The position numbers were made by a program, and so were the translations under genes. A DNA stretch of 64,000 nt from Acanthacorydalis orientalis. Lineage: Eukaryota > Arthropoda > Insecta > Megaloptera > Corydalidae. The notes beneath the pieces are model-generated. The model was not told where the DNA came from, made no database searches, and worked only from the letters and a program-made list of their open reading frames with translations. Below are positions 12,820 to 25,676 of the stretch, one piece after another (positions within the stretch are counted from its first letter, which is position 1; each line of letters begins with the position of its first letter). Location: contig CM068321.1 of the NCBI GenBank assembly GCA_034766995.1, positions 15,220,026 to 15,284,025 on the forward strand, read 5' to 3'.

Positions 12820-13640
12820 CCGCACATATTTGAACGTATCATATAAATTATTCGCTTTTAATCTACGACACGGTGTTTTTGGTACAATTCGAACTAAGCG
12901 TTATAATCTTCAAAGCCAGTACAAAATATCAAACATGTTAATCTGAAAATCTCAATTGAAAATCCGCAGGAGCAATACAATTTAAATAATTGTCGTGTTT
13001 CAAATATGACATCGACGAGATATACGTATTTTAATTGGCACCTTTGAACCCCATTAACGGTCACGTCAGTCGGCACAGACTTAAGGGCACATCACCTCAG
13101 GGGTAGTAATTCGCACCCGCGCTTAACAATTCCCATCGGATACGCCGAGAGGTCCAACACCCTTGGGGTAACAACCCACCCATTGACCACAATCTTTGAC
13201 GATGTCAGACTGTGACGTAACAGTATATATTGGACAGAGTCGTACGATCACATTCGCAGAAGCACAGTTTTATTTTCATCTGATAAGGTTTACGGTCGCA
13301 TTCTGTAATATCGACGTTGTGTTCAGACTGTGAACGTACGATGATCACAAATAACTTTTTCTTGCTGATGAATCACAGTCTCAAGTGATTCGATATTACC
13401 AGATATAGCTATTATCCAGTGGCGTAGAAAGACAATACACTGACGCTTTGATAAAACATAGCTAACGCTTTGTAACTATTGTTAATTAATGATATATTTC
13501 CTATATTTTGTGATTCGATGCTATTGAATATATCAAATATCTATAAATAGAAACGCCCTCGCATAAAATCAAAACCGCACTTAAAGCCAAACGTCGATCC
13601 AAAGTTGCTCTTATATACTGTAGAAATATACATACATATT
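12820..13640. other. Longest complex island; candidate regulatory region
   Basis: About 800 bp of the least AT-rich, least repetitive DNA in the window, densest at 13030-13400. It holds ACGGTCACGTCAGTCGGC, a TCF-like CCTTTGA, TGACGTAA and three copies of AGACTGTGA (at 13207, 13325 and inverted at 13373). Stops interrupt all frames across the core, so a protein-coding exon is unlikely to explain the whole block. It is best read as a candidate enhancer or promoter; conservation would have to confirm it. Confidence 0.45.
13212..13262 (+). promoter_or_regulatory. Candidate TATA promoter
   Basis: In order: TGTGACGTAAC (CRE-like), TATATAT at about 13224-13230, and GATCACATTCGC, whose TCACATT resembles an arthropod initiator with the A at 13250. 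The TATA-to-initiator distance, about 26 bp, is slightly short of the usual 30. Further on, TGATAAG followed by GTTTAC could act as a 5' splice site of a short leader exon. TATA-like words are common in this DNA, so support comes mainly from the non-AT flanks. Confidence 0.25.
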
Positions 13641-15551
13641 TTTAGCTATATATATATATACATAACAAACTACCATGTGCTTAAACAATACCTATTATAG
13701 AATTATTTACATAATAATATTAAATTGATAATAACCTGAAATCAAATTTGAAACAATTTGTATGTAATGTTTTTGTTGAATTTCCTATCTGCCTTACCTA
13801 TAGCATATCTATTTATAAACTTAAAAATTAAAATATAATTTAAGAATATTTAATAACTTACTTAAAGATTTTAACTTAAAAATAATTATGTTGTGATGAG
13901 ATAGTTGGTATACAAATGCACATAAGCAACAATCAACAATCAAAAATGATCACCTAACAATTACATGCATTTTTATCAGATATTTTTTTGTTTAGTGGAG
14001 TGGTTGAAAAAAGGTATTTGTGGGAAAAAATACTTTTTCATTATGCTATTTTATTTTGTTCTTTTTGTACACGATTATTATATATATATGAATCAAGGAA
14101 TACCACGTATAAATTGATTTTTTCTACGACCAGTTACGAATATTGTCTTCTATAAGAAATTTTTAATCTTCTAGAGTTTTGAATCTTTAGAAACTGAGTA
14201 AATTCGAAACCACGCATTGAACTATTTTGATTTATTGAACTATCTTGAATTATTTTGGTGCAAAAAATATAAAATAATATATTTTAACTCAAATATAAAT
14301 TCAAAAATCAAATTTTATTAGGTAACATTTTTTTTATTAAAATTGTCTGTCTTTACGTTGAAAAATTAATTTTTAACTCATAAATTCAAAATCAACAAAA
14401 GTATATATTTTTAAATATTATATTAGTTTATTTTTGTATCTCTAGTATCAGTTATATATTACAATATTATATATTTCATCCAGTTCGACTGTAAATAAAT
14501 TGATTATCTGAAGTAGATGTTCGGCTTGAATGTTTTACTGAATAGGGTGTTCAGTTCAAGGACCAAAGGGATAGTAAATTAATAATCAATTGATAAGTGC
14601 ATCTATTGATCGTTTACAACTTTGTGTTACTTCTACATCGAACAATGAATTATTAATCTAAAGTACAGATTAATTTTCAATAGATTTGTTGATAGTTGAT
14701 AATATAATTTATTTATACCTTTATATTCTTTAATCGAAATTACGAATTTTGTTAAAAAAAATGTATTATTTGATATGAATGATATTATTAAGAATGAAAT
14801 ATTTTATTTACTCTATTTTAGTATTCACTGACTCGAAAAATATCAATCCTCTGGATTAGTCAGTATTGGAACACGAAACGATTATTACTGTCTCGTGAAT
14901 TTGAGTCCTCTGATATGCCCTTTTTAATTAAAATAATTTATACTTAATATATGCTCTATCTATACTTATATATTATTAAATTTATTATTTTGTATTATTA
15001 AACAAAATACACAATATTAATATTTTATAATAATAACAGGATTAATCAGTATATTATGGAAAGACCACTAGAGTAGTTTTCCAGTTATAATAAGATTTTA
15101 TGAGAGTTATTTTCTTTTTATATTGAAAGCTAATAGACGTTAATATTGTAATATTTCTCAAGTCAAAGTTAATCTTGAAAAATGATCAAAAGTATAATAA
15201 AACTGTAATAATTTATTATAATAAAATCTCTATCCTTATAATATTTATTTCATTCAATAAATAATTATAAATCTAATAAAAAAATACTATATAATTCTAC
15301 TTAGAATCATTGTTCTCATTACGATATGATTTGTGTTTCATTTTATTTAAATCAGAAAATTAGAAAGTTAAAAAGCACTTTATAAATAATTGTAGAATTA
15401 AAAATTATTAAATTGAATAATACAAACAAGAACATTTTTTTAAAAAAGTAGTTAAGTTTTTGGAATATTTCAATAATATACTTTTAAAAAACAAATTACA
15501 TGATTTTATATTATTATGTAAGAAATTTAATGTATTTATTTCAAGTTAATA

Positions 15552-15585
<34 letters not shown>

Positions 15586-16189
15586 TGTGTGTGTGTGTGT
15601 AAGTTATATATCAATCTATTTTCTTTTGTTTATAATAGTTGTAATACAATTTTAAATCATAAAAATTTTTCGAAACTAAATAAAATAATAGTTTTGTAGA
15701 ATAATTCAGTATTTTATTGTTAATTTAGGTGTGGATCAATTAGATACATTAAATTATTGAACCATTAAAGTTACAAGTTTTATATGAATTGAAATATTTT
15801 GTAAGAAAACTGCATATTATGTCATAAGTATTGTTTTTATATTCAGGAAATGAAGAAATAAGAAAACATTATTTATGTATAAATCTTCAAATGTCATAGA
15901 CAATTAAGTAAAATAATAAAAATCAATTGAATTTAAAAAATTGTATCATTCAAAAAAATAGTTATTTAATTTGTATGAATACAAAATACTTTCCATAAAT
16001 AACGAATAATACGAAATAAAACACAATATAGTCTCGTACGCATAAAATTTAATTTTCTATAAACTTAACGTTTATATTCAACGGCGATGGTTAAATAGCC
16101 ATAAAAATTAAATATTATTGAGTAGTTGGTACTTACGTATTACGAAGAAACCGTAACGAGATAGATAATATAATAAGCAGTAAAGTATC
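13641..16189. other. AT-rich stretch with one dispersed-repeat copy
   Basis: No gene is seen. It contains repeat copy A (13914-14032), a perfect 8-bp stem hairpin ATTAATCT/AGATTAAT (14652-14674), and a compound tract of (TA)n at 15558-15581 followed by (GT)n to about 15600. Confidence 0.6.
13914..14032 (+). repeat. Dispersed repeat family, copy A
   Basis: Contains AATGCACATAAGCAACAATC followed by AAAAATGATCA. It is related to the copies at 29050, 54163 and, inverted, 49150. The downstream part (GTATTTGTGGGAAAAAATAC) loosely matches the tails of other copies. Copies are diverged, so the insertion is old. Confidence 0.5.
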
Positions 16190-16445
16190 AAAATTCAGTG
16201 AGTGGAAACCAGCCGGAACTTCGGACTATGTCTTACGCTACCAAGTGATAATAATTGCGATCAAAAATCATTATTCCCGGGAGCTACTCGCGCAAAAACG
16301 ATACCGCCTGTGTTGTATAAAGTTTTATTAGAAAAAGCGGCGTTATATTGTTCGGCAGAATTTAACTTTCGAACAAGAATATTAAAGTTGACGACGTTAT
16401 TAACAGGAAAAAGTTTCAGTTTATCCAATGGTACAATTTTTTTCT
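16190..16445 (+). other. Complex island with CpG-rich core
   Basis: About 250 bp including ACCAGCCGGAACTTCGGAC, CCCGGGAGCTACTCGCGC and AAGCGGCGTTATATTG. An 81-codon plus frame (16202-16447) starts at GTG and has no recognised domain. Candidate exon or conserved non-coding element. It stands out sharply from TA-rich DNA on both sides. Confidence 0.35.
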
Positions 16446-17073
16446 GAAAATTATGAACGAATCATAAACTGTTGATTTATTGCAATGCATGCATATATAT
16501 ATATATATATATATATATAAATTTAATTCAAATAAGTACGAATATTAAATAAAAATTCGATTCGTGCAAACGATGTTTTGATTTGAATACAAATTAAGCG
16601 ATGTCGTGAGAAATGCATATTAATAATATCATTTGCAAAGGTCACAAATTTTAAAAGTTTCTAATAAGGACAGTTAAAAGGATACTGAAACATCGAGGAC
16701 AAAGATTATTTTAAATTATATTCTAGAACGTGATATTGGCCACATGCAAATGTAAAGTTTTTGAGGGAAAAAATGTTTTCCGTAATTCTGAAATGTCAAT
16801 GTACCTTGTTTATTATACGTCTATAAAAACTTATTAGTATTTTTGTTGTTGTAATATAATTTTCATGTTGCCAAAAAAAATTACGCTAGTGATATAAAAC
16901 GCAAAGTAAATTTCAAATACTTTTTTTATTTATATTAGTGCAGATTAATATCTAGATTTTAAAGATAATTTATACGTTCAAATGAGAATAAATAAAAAGT
17001 GAATGACATTAAATCTATAAAAAGGTTATCAACTTTTATTTTTATAAAGAATCACAAAACAAATATTGGAAAA

Positions 17074-17076
<3 letters not shown>

Positions 17077-17118
<42 letters not shown>
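17077..17118. repeat. (TA)n microsatellite
   Basis: About 42 bp of TA dinucleotides. Confidence 0.95.
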
Positions 17119-17121
<3 letters not shown>

Positions 17122-18346
17122 CTTAAATAAGAATAACTCTTATTTTATTTATATATTTGTAAAAAGAATCCATCATCTGCAATTTAATATTATTTCCCCA
17201 CTAATCATTATATATTATTTATAAAATAACATAAAAGGTTGTCAGTGTGCAAGACTCATCTGTTTTGATTTTAAATATACACAAATAAAAGTCTGTTATA
17301 CATAAGTATTTAAAAGTAACATATTTAGTATATTTTTCGATGCAGTTATTGCATCTATTATATACCTATCGTAGCGATAGATAAACAAGTCAAATCTCTG
17401 AAAATATCAACAACTGTCCTGCAAACATTACCATTAAAAATCACTTCTTAGAGATATTTATTAATTTTGGTACATAGATAATCTAGTGTTGTCTAATTTA
17501 AGGAACAGGTAAAAAGTTTATCTGGTCTATCAGTATATATTTTCAGTTTATTAATTCAATCTCGTGACTGCAATTAGATACCCATGTCTCAACCCTGATG
17601 ATAACTTTATCTAAAAATCGTCTATCTGTTGTGAATAATTATGTATAAAATGTCACTATTTGCGTATTCATGTCATTATATAACAATTTTCTAGAAAGAC
17701 ATCTATTGCAGATATTTTATTACTTTTGATAATCGTAAATAATATTCCATATTGTGTGATATGAAACATGAAATCTTTTATCCAATTACACAAGAGACAT
17801 ATCTGTATGCTTCGAATCCTGAATTCATGTCATCAACACATTAAGATGGCTAAACTTATTGGATGAAAAAAACTCCTCAAGTATATTTAGTGAATCTGAT
17901 AACGACCTTCTTTTATTGTCTACAGATGTGATTTTATCACTAGAGATTTGACTCTTTCATGTATAGTCGTGGTACCATAAATTGAAACATTGCTTTTATT
18001 TCACATTATTTTATGCACTATTTTATAACATAATTAAATACATTGTAGTAGACAGAATGTAAGATTGTTATAAAGGTAGAGTTTGTATATAAAAACTTAA
18101 TAGAAAAGTGCAACGAAAGTAGTTATCTTATATTGAATCATTTTTCTATTTTTCAGTAGGAAAAAGAACATAATTCAAAAAATACTATAAATTTCATTTT
18201 CATTTTTATAATCAGAACCATTTATTATACGGCATTTTATAAATTAATTTTTAATTTACTATGTATATTTTATTTATATAAATATTTTATCGTATTAATT
18301 TGGGTATGAAATAAGTTTTTATTAAAAATAAACTACTTATTCATCA

Positions 18347-18389
<43 letters not shown>

Positions 18390-19009
18390 GTTTGAACAAA
18401 CTTTATAAACGTTTAAAATATAAAAAAATGTTTTTTATACTACCTTATAATTAATATAATATACATAATATAGTAAATTTTGTTACAAACGGGTTTTTGT
18501 GTTTATTTTCCTTAAATTCAAAAATTGATACACGAAAAAAAATACGGTGTAAATAGGCAAATATTTTTTAAACTGTATGTATGTACATTTTTATTTAAAT
18601 ACAAACTGATAAAAAATAGAAAAAAAAATATTTATACATCGTTTTTTCACGATAAAAAATTCAGTTAAATTTTTCAATGCTTTGCTGCAATGTATATGAT
18701 TCAAATTTATTTAATTTAATAAAATTTGTATCAATTGTAAGTGTATCATATGTAATAAAAAACGATGCACGGAAAATAAAATCATTTTAATCAATTTATA
18801 TAAATATCAAGCTTTTTCACTGGAAATTATTCATTAAATAATTCATATAAAACATGTTAACAATATAGGTACACAAAATAAATAATTAAAAAAGTATAAT
18901 TCCATAAAATACAAATAATTGAATAATTTGTATCATATGAACATTTCTATAATTAGAAAATATAACTATAATAATTCCAACACACCGCAGCTGTTAAAAA
19001 TAGATAGAG

Positions 19010-19011
<2 letters not shown>

Positions 19012-19057
<46 letters not shown>
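19012..19057. repeat. (TA)n microsatellite
   Basis: About 46 bp of TA dinucleotides. Confidence 0.95.
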
Positions 19058-19059
<2 letters not shown>

Positions 19060-21120
19060 ATTCAAATATTTCTAATTTGTAATAAGGTTTAGCTGAGACA
19101 ATGCTTGTGAATTTCATCCTTTGTCAAGAGCTCTCATATTTGCAGCATTGTATTAATTGTTACGTTAACCAAACATAAATTTATATTAATGTTGGAGTGA
19201 AAAACAAAACGAAATTGAAGTGATTTAGAAACGAATACTTACCAATTAATAATACTAGGAGAAAGTAATTGAAATTAATTTACTTTTTCAACAATTATAT
19301 ATGCGTATGTGTGTGTGTACATAATTTATCATAAAAGTACAATAATTTATCTTAATTTGTTACTAATATTAAAATATCATATTTTTTTGAAAATTAATTA
19401 TAGATTATTAATTTGATTAACTTATTAATTATAAAAAATGATTAAAAAAAATTATTTAGGTTAAATTAAGCATAGCGTTTAACTAATTTTAAACATTTTA
19501 GGAAATTATTATATAATTATTATTTTTTATTTATATATTGATTATTTTTAATAAATAAAAAAATTGCATTAAATATTTGAAACAATTATTAAAATTTCTA
19601 AAAATATTACTTAGGAGTATTGTCATGAGTTATTATGTATATATGATATATTTTACTTTTTTATATGTAGTGTAAGATAGCTCCTAAAAAATAGCAGTGC
19701 AGGTAAATAAACCATATTATATATATATATATATATATATGCATTACAATAAGTAATCATTATTTTTGAGTAAGGAAAATTTAAATTAAAGGTATTATAT
19801 TTATATCAAGAATTTGATTAAAGTTAATTGTACGGTAAAACTTATATTCGCGAATTTGTATGTACGTTTTTAAATATAACTTTGGGACTGTATATATATA
19901 TATATATAATAGTAATATATTTGTCCAATATATTTTTAATAAGATGTTAAAGTTAGTTTTGGCATGCAACGATTTACTTTTTTAAAGATAAGTTCTATCG
20001 ACTTGCACTTTGTACATAAGAACGATAAATCCCTACCGATAAATTTATGTTCCCATCTATTTTATAAAACTTCGTAATGTATAAATGTCATTCGTACTTC
20101 TACAATATTTTAAATGCACTACGCGAAGTGTCAAATACTGAGTTTACGTTGCCTGAAAAGTAAATTTATGAGTTCATTGATCATTCAGAATATATCAAGG
20201 TGTTATATATATATATATATATATATAATATGTGTATGTATGCATGTATGTAAGTATATATGTATATATATATATATATACATATATATACATACATGAA
20301 GTAAATTTTGCACATTTGTTTTGTTTTTATATTATGTTATTATAATAATGCTTCAAATATTAAAAAAATATTTTTTTTCACAGAAATAAATCTATTTATC
20401 TTTCATACTTTTAAATATTATTTTTAATTATAAAATTATATGGATTGAATATTTTTATTCCATTAAATGTTATATCAAGATTCTTTTATTGATATTTATG
20501 TTTTTCATTCCGATCTATTCACTAGCATTGAATCTTTTAAATAATTAAACGTATACTGAGTAATTATTAAAATTGTGAGATGTAAGAGCGAGAGACTAAT
20601 ATCTTTAAAAATAAAAGATGCATTCTTTGTCATTTTAGTTTATATGTTGTAATAATTAATAAGTATTTTATTTTATATATAAATTATTATTTTATTTCAC
20701 AATTACATACCTTTTTTTATATTATTTTCCCAATTTTTGAAACAAAATATGATTTTTGTTATATTTTAGAGATCATTTAACTTATATTTTATTTATGCTG
20801 GATTAAGACGTTCAGAAAAACATGAAAAATAGATTCTGTAATTTGAAAGTATATAGTATAGCCAAAATATTTAATAATTACCAACAAGTAGATAATGAGT
20901 TCGATACTAGTTTCTTAGTTAAGTGTTTATGTATACTTGTCATATGAAATCTTAAAATTAAATATAAAAGAATAGTTTAATCTTTATACTCAAAAAATGC
21001 TTTTAGAAATTTACATTTAATTACATATGAAATTCAACTCATGTTTGTTAAAAAAAGGACAAACAATCATATGATTTTAAAACTGTAACTGTGCCACGTT
21101 AGAAATATTCCTTCTAGAAA

Positions 21121-21126
<6 letters not shown>

Positions 21127-21165
<39 letters not shown>

Positions 21166-21187
21166 GTATATTTATGTACTCATATAT

Positions 21188-21231
<44 letters not shown>
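21127..21231. repeat. Compound (TA)n and (TG)n microsatellite
   Basis: (TA)n at about 21127-21162, a short spacer, (TA)n at 21186-21207, then (TG)n to 21231. Confidence 0.9.
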
Positions 21232-21232
<1 letters not shown>

Positions 21233-22679
21233 TATTGCATAAAAAAATTAATGGTGAATTAGAAAATTAAATAAAACACAAAAAATTTTATTTACACTAG
21301 GTATAATAAATTATTGACTTCAAAAATGGAAAACATCGTAGAAATATTCCTAATTACTAGATTTAGACAGAATTCTTACAGAACAGAAAAATTTAGAAAA
21401 CAGTCACACATCTTAGTTTTTATTTATTTAACTTATACAGTTTAAGGCTATTTGTAAATTTGTTCCCAAGTTTAGACATATGATATGTTAATAAATATAT
21501 AACTTCAAATATATAATATAAATGTATAGTTACATATGTATATATATATATATATAAATATATATATATATGTGTGTGTATATTTATAGATATATAAACT
21601 TAAATAAAATTCAAATAAAAATATATCAATGAAGTTACATTCCATTTGTTTCTATAATGAATAATAAATACTATATTGTTTGTTTATCCTATTGTTTTGT
21701 AATCGATTAATGAATTTAAAAGGGTTGTTACCCCCAAATAGATTCTAAAGCTTATTAATGAATGATTAAATAGATTCCGATGAAACGTGTGTTCATGTAT
21801 GTTTTAATATCATAATAAAATTATAAATTAATTAAATATAACGAATAATTCAATACCTTTGCCATGATAAATTCTTTTAATTTATTTTAATTAAAATACT
21901 TTTTTGTAAATAATTCTAGTAAAAAACTTATTGAAAATTTTGTTTATGAAATGAAACCTTTTTCATTGTGGAAAAATCACCATTTTGATATACAAAATAT
22001 ACATATATACACACACACATTATGTATATATATATATATATATATATACAAATATATATGTACATATATGTATGTGTGTGTATTTTTCATAAAAAGGATA
22101 TTATAAAGTTAAATAAGTTACTTGAAAAAGATTATAAAAGTTAAATAACAACTTTAAATATGGGATAAAGTTCTGGGATGGGATTCAGTTTTAAAAAAAT
22201 GTAACGGAAAAAATAATTAATATAAAATTATTCATTTTGATAATTTATTTAATAAAACGAAACTCATTTCAGATTAAAACATTTTTTTAGTATTCTGTTT
22301 ATTAGCGTAGGTGTATGATTGTACGAAAAAAAACATTTTTTTTATTATGTTAAACTATTTCATCGTTTAAACATTTTATTTAGTACCATTTTAACTATTG
22401 ATATTTATTAAAAATATTTTAATCTTGAGCTAAGGATTCCAGTTTACCAATATATAATTAGTAAAAAAAATTGAAATAAAATTTCCTTGCGTTTTTTAAA
22501 GAAAATATTTCCAAAAATTAAACAAATATTGTGTTTATTCTAACATTTTAATTATTGTTAAATTTATTTCATTTAGTATTAACTTTCTAACAAAAAAATT
22601 CAAACAATTCAGATCAATTATATTAATAAAATAATTAAAAATACTTATTTTATACAATATATCTATTAAAATATAATAA

Positions 22680-22680
<1 letters not shown>

Positions 22681-22726
<46 letters not shown>

Positions 22727-22743
22727 GGTGTGTGTGTGTGTGT
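22681..22743. repeat. Compound (TA)n(TG)n microsatellite
   Basis: About 40 bp of TA repeats run directly into an imperfect TG tract. Confidence 0.93.
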
Positions 22744-23424
22744 ATCAAAGAAAAATAATATGTTGAGAAAAAACTTAATTTTGTAACAGCGAAATAAGTA
22801 ATTAACTGCATGACTGTGATGTTTGAAACTAATTACAGTAATCGTAGTAAAAAAATTTTAAAAAATGCATGATCATATTCTAAAATATGAAAAAATTAAA
22901 ATATTTTTAAATTTAAAACATTGCATATATGTTGTTGACAATAAGCAAAAAGTTTTAAGACAAATTAAAAATGAAACGCGTGAAATATTCTTAATTAAAA
23001 ATACAAAAAATGAAATAGTTAACACGTTTAAATTGTAAGGCGAAAAATAATTTTATACAAGTTTGAAACAGGACAGAATTTGATGAAAGTTTTAATATAA
23101 TTACAGTGAAATACTGTACAATTTTTTATGTACAATCTGAATATAAAAAATTATAAAGTATATACCCTCGGATAACTTTAAGAGAATTATTAGATAACTA
23201 TATACAATTTCACGATTACAAAGTTACTATGAAAGCTTTTTTTATTTACTAAATTATTTACTTGATTTAACGAAAGCAGAAGAAAAAGTTTGATTGATAT
23301 TAATGTTTATTAAAAATAAGTCTACGGAGTTTTGTTTTAAGCAAGAAATATTTTTATTCTAAAATCATATTTAGATTTAATTTAAATTAATTTTTAAAGC
23401 TATGAAAACATTTGAGCAATCAGT

Positions 23425-23428
<4 letters not shown>

Positions 23429-23463
<35 letters not shown>

Positions 23464-23482
23464 ATTATTATTATATTATTAT
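23429..23482. repeat. Compound (TA)n(ATT)n microsatellite
   Basis: About 31 bp of TA repeats followed by a short ATT trinucleotide run. Confidence 0.9.
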
Positions 23483-23978
23483 GTTATGTGAATCATTATA
23501 ATTAAATATTTCTTGTTTGTTTCAGGTGAGTTTCCATATTTCTTTATATATTTAATTTGGTGAGTAAGAATTTAAATAAATATATTCAATATTTCAAAAA
23601 GTATATACTTAATTAAATATTTTAGTATTTTTAATAAATAATGATTAATATTTCATGCTTTAAAATACCTGTGTTTCATAAATAAAATTTATGAATATAA
23701 AGATAGATTTTTCTATATAATTACGATAAAAAAATAATGTCATTTTCATACAATTATTTATATTAGAATCAATGTTAATAATAGGTAATTCTTAAGTATT
23801 TTTATAAAAAAATGCAATGTGTAGGAAGTAATTCATATGTAAACAGATACACTGTTAAAAAGTTAAAAACAGTAATTTTTTACCAATATTAAAAAAAATA
23901 TTTAAAACATGTGTTAAATATTCAGAACCCATATGTTTTTATGCTTCAATGCCTACAGAGTGATAATATTACTTTCAA

Positions 23979-24085
23979 ATTAAGCATAATAATCAACTAA
24001 AAATGATCAATAATCAAATATTGAACAATTTTGATTATAAATAAATTTCGGATTTGTATGAGAGAAAAATTTCTATGTGAAAGTG
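23979..24085 (+). repeat. Dispersed repeat family, probable diverged copy E
   Basis: AAGCATAATAATCAACTAAAAATGATCAATAATC resemblance is split here as AAGCATAATAATCAAC plus AAAAATGATCA. The tail GGATTTGTATGAGAG with CTATGTGAAAG resembles the tail of copy B near 29115-29160. More degraded than copies A-D. Confidence 0.3.
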
Positions 24086-25479
24086 AATTTAAGCGCAGTG
24101 CTACAACTGTATTGAAATAAAATAATTCTTTAATGTGTTTTTAAGTGTATTATCATTTTTTTTTCTATTTTATATAAATTTAATTATTTATTTTACTACT
24201 TATCAGTAATAATAGTATGAAACATCATGCATTATAAAATGAATCACTTATTCAACTAGAAATTTTCTTCGAATACAATCTTTATGTATCTTTTAGTGCT
24301 AAAATTGTATTTCTATTAAATTTATAGCACACCGGGTTGAGTTGAGAGCTAGAAGAAGATTAAAATTATGTGGGTAATACATTTGGTATATTTTTGTACT
24401 TACAATTATGCTGTTTTTAATTTTGTACTCTCATTAAAAGTTCACTGTATGCTGATTTTCAATATAAGTCGTGGTTATTGGACTTCTAGCGTCCATTTTC
24501 TAGAACTATACTTTTTTTATTGCTAATTTTTAGTAATTTCTTGATTCAATTTTCATAAAAATCTATCATAGTCACGCCATAAAAGTGAACACAATTCCAA
24601 ATCCATACTTATGTTCGATAATGACCTCTCTTCTAGAATGTTATGACAGAAACTTGAATTAAAAATCTTCTCGCAATATGTTAATATAATCTTTATTATT
24701 TTATTTATTAAAATTGTTTTCCACAGTGATTTTCTTTAATATTTCTAACTGATATCTAGAAAAGAAGCATTCTGATTTTTCCACACTTTGTTTTTAACGG
24801 TACAGTTAAATAGTATCCACATATTTTTTATATGACTATCCTAAACCTTTATTATTTTACTTCTTTAATATTTTTCTTGCAAAAAAATTATATAATAAAT
24901 TCACAGTTTTTCTTTTAAAATCGTAATTACGTGGCATTAAATAAGAAAGCTTAGTGAAATACTAGATTCAGCACATTTTTACTAATTTTTTTAAAAATAA
25001 ATTTGAGTATGATTAGACATAGTGATATATTAAGCATTGGTGACTGATGAGGATTAGATGTAGGATTTAGTAAAAGATTATAAACATGACTCATAAATTT
25101 AATAAACATAGCTAGATTTATTAGTACACTATTAACTAGTAAACCTTGTTTATAGTATTTATTCAAAGATTATAGGCCGAGTACAATGTTTATAAGAAAT
25201 CTATTGTATTTTTTTTAAAAAAAACTAAGTGACTTGTTTTTCTGTTTTTATATTCTGCATATTTTTTTTAAAAAAATGATTAAGAATTTTGTTGCAAAAA
25301 TTATTCAAATCAATATTCTCTTAAAAATAAATAGCTCATTCATCAAATCATGATTTAAAAAAAAAACAATAAATAACTAATCAAATTGTCAAATAAATAA
25401 ATAATACTTTTTAAGTTGTACCTCGCCCTTTACTGAAAAACTTATAAATATACATTTAAACTTGTACATTTTTTATTGA

Positions 25480-25676
25480 ATAAACATGGATATCCGTGGC
25501 AGCAAGCAAGATACCAACAGTGGCGTACAAGTAGCTCGCTTGTAGTGATTATGCAAATGGTGTTACATCGAGTTGTTGAATTTCGGACGTTTCTCGTACA
25601 TAAGCCAAACCAAGAGAATGGAGACCTTTTAAAGATTATTAAATCGTTACTGTCTTCAAATATTGCCCGTTAAATA
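25480..25676 (+). other. Complex island, possible exon or retrosequence
   Basis: About 195 bp of balanced composition starting ATGGATATCCGTGGCAGC. From that ATG the frame gives 19 residues then a stop. A second frame is open for 65 codons over the whole island (25476-25673) but lacks an ATG at its start. TACAAG and CTTGTA around 25527-25545 form a 6-bp hairpin. No family is recognised. Confidence 0.3.

Larger units (their letters stand above)
16446..25470. other. 9-kb AT-rich desert with many TA tracts
   Basis: No gene is recognised. Tracts of (TA)n lie at about 16495-16519, 17077-17118, 18357-18386, 19012-19057, 19718-19740, 20203-20290 (compound), 21127-21207 with (TG)n to 21231, 21538-21575, 22002-22085 (compound), 22681-22721 with (TG)n, and 23429-23459 followed by (ATT)n. 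A moderately complex patch at 17380-17960 shows GTGATTTTATCAC but no frame. Repeat copy E may lie at 23979-24085. Confidence 0.6.

Noticed and set aside
13421..13434. CCAGTGGCGTAG as a transposon end, with similar CAGTGGCG words at 25518, 32408 and (inverted) 38799
   Set aside because: The shared word is only 8-10 bp and the flanking sequences do not align, so a common element cannot be supported.
23460..23482. ATT trinucleotide run as a regulatory array
   Set aside because: It is a simple extension of the adjoining TA microsatellite.
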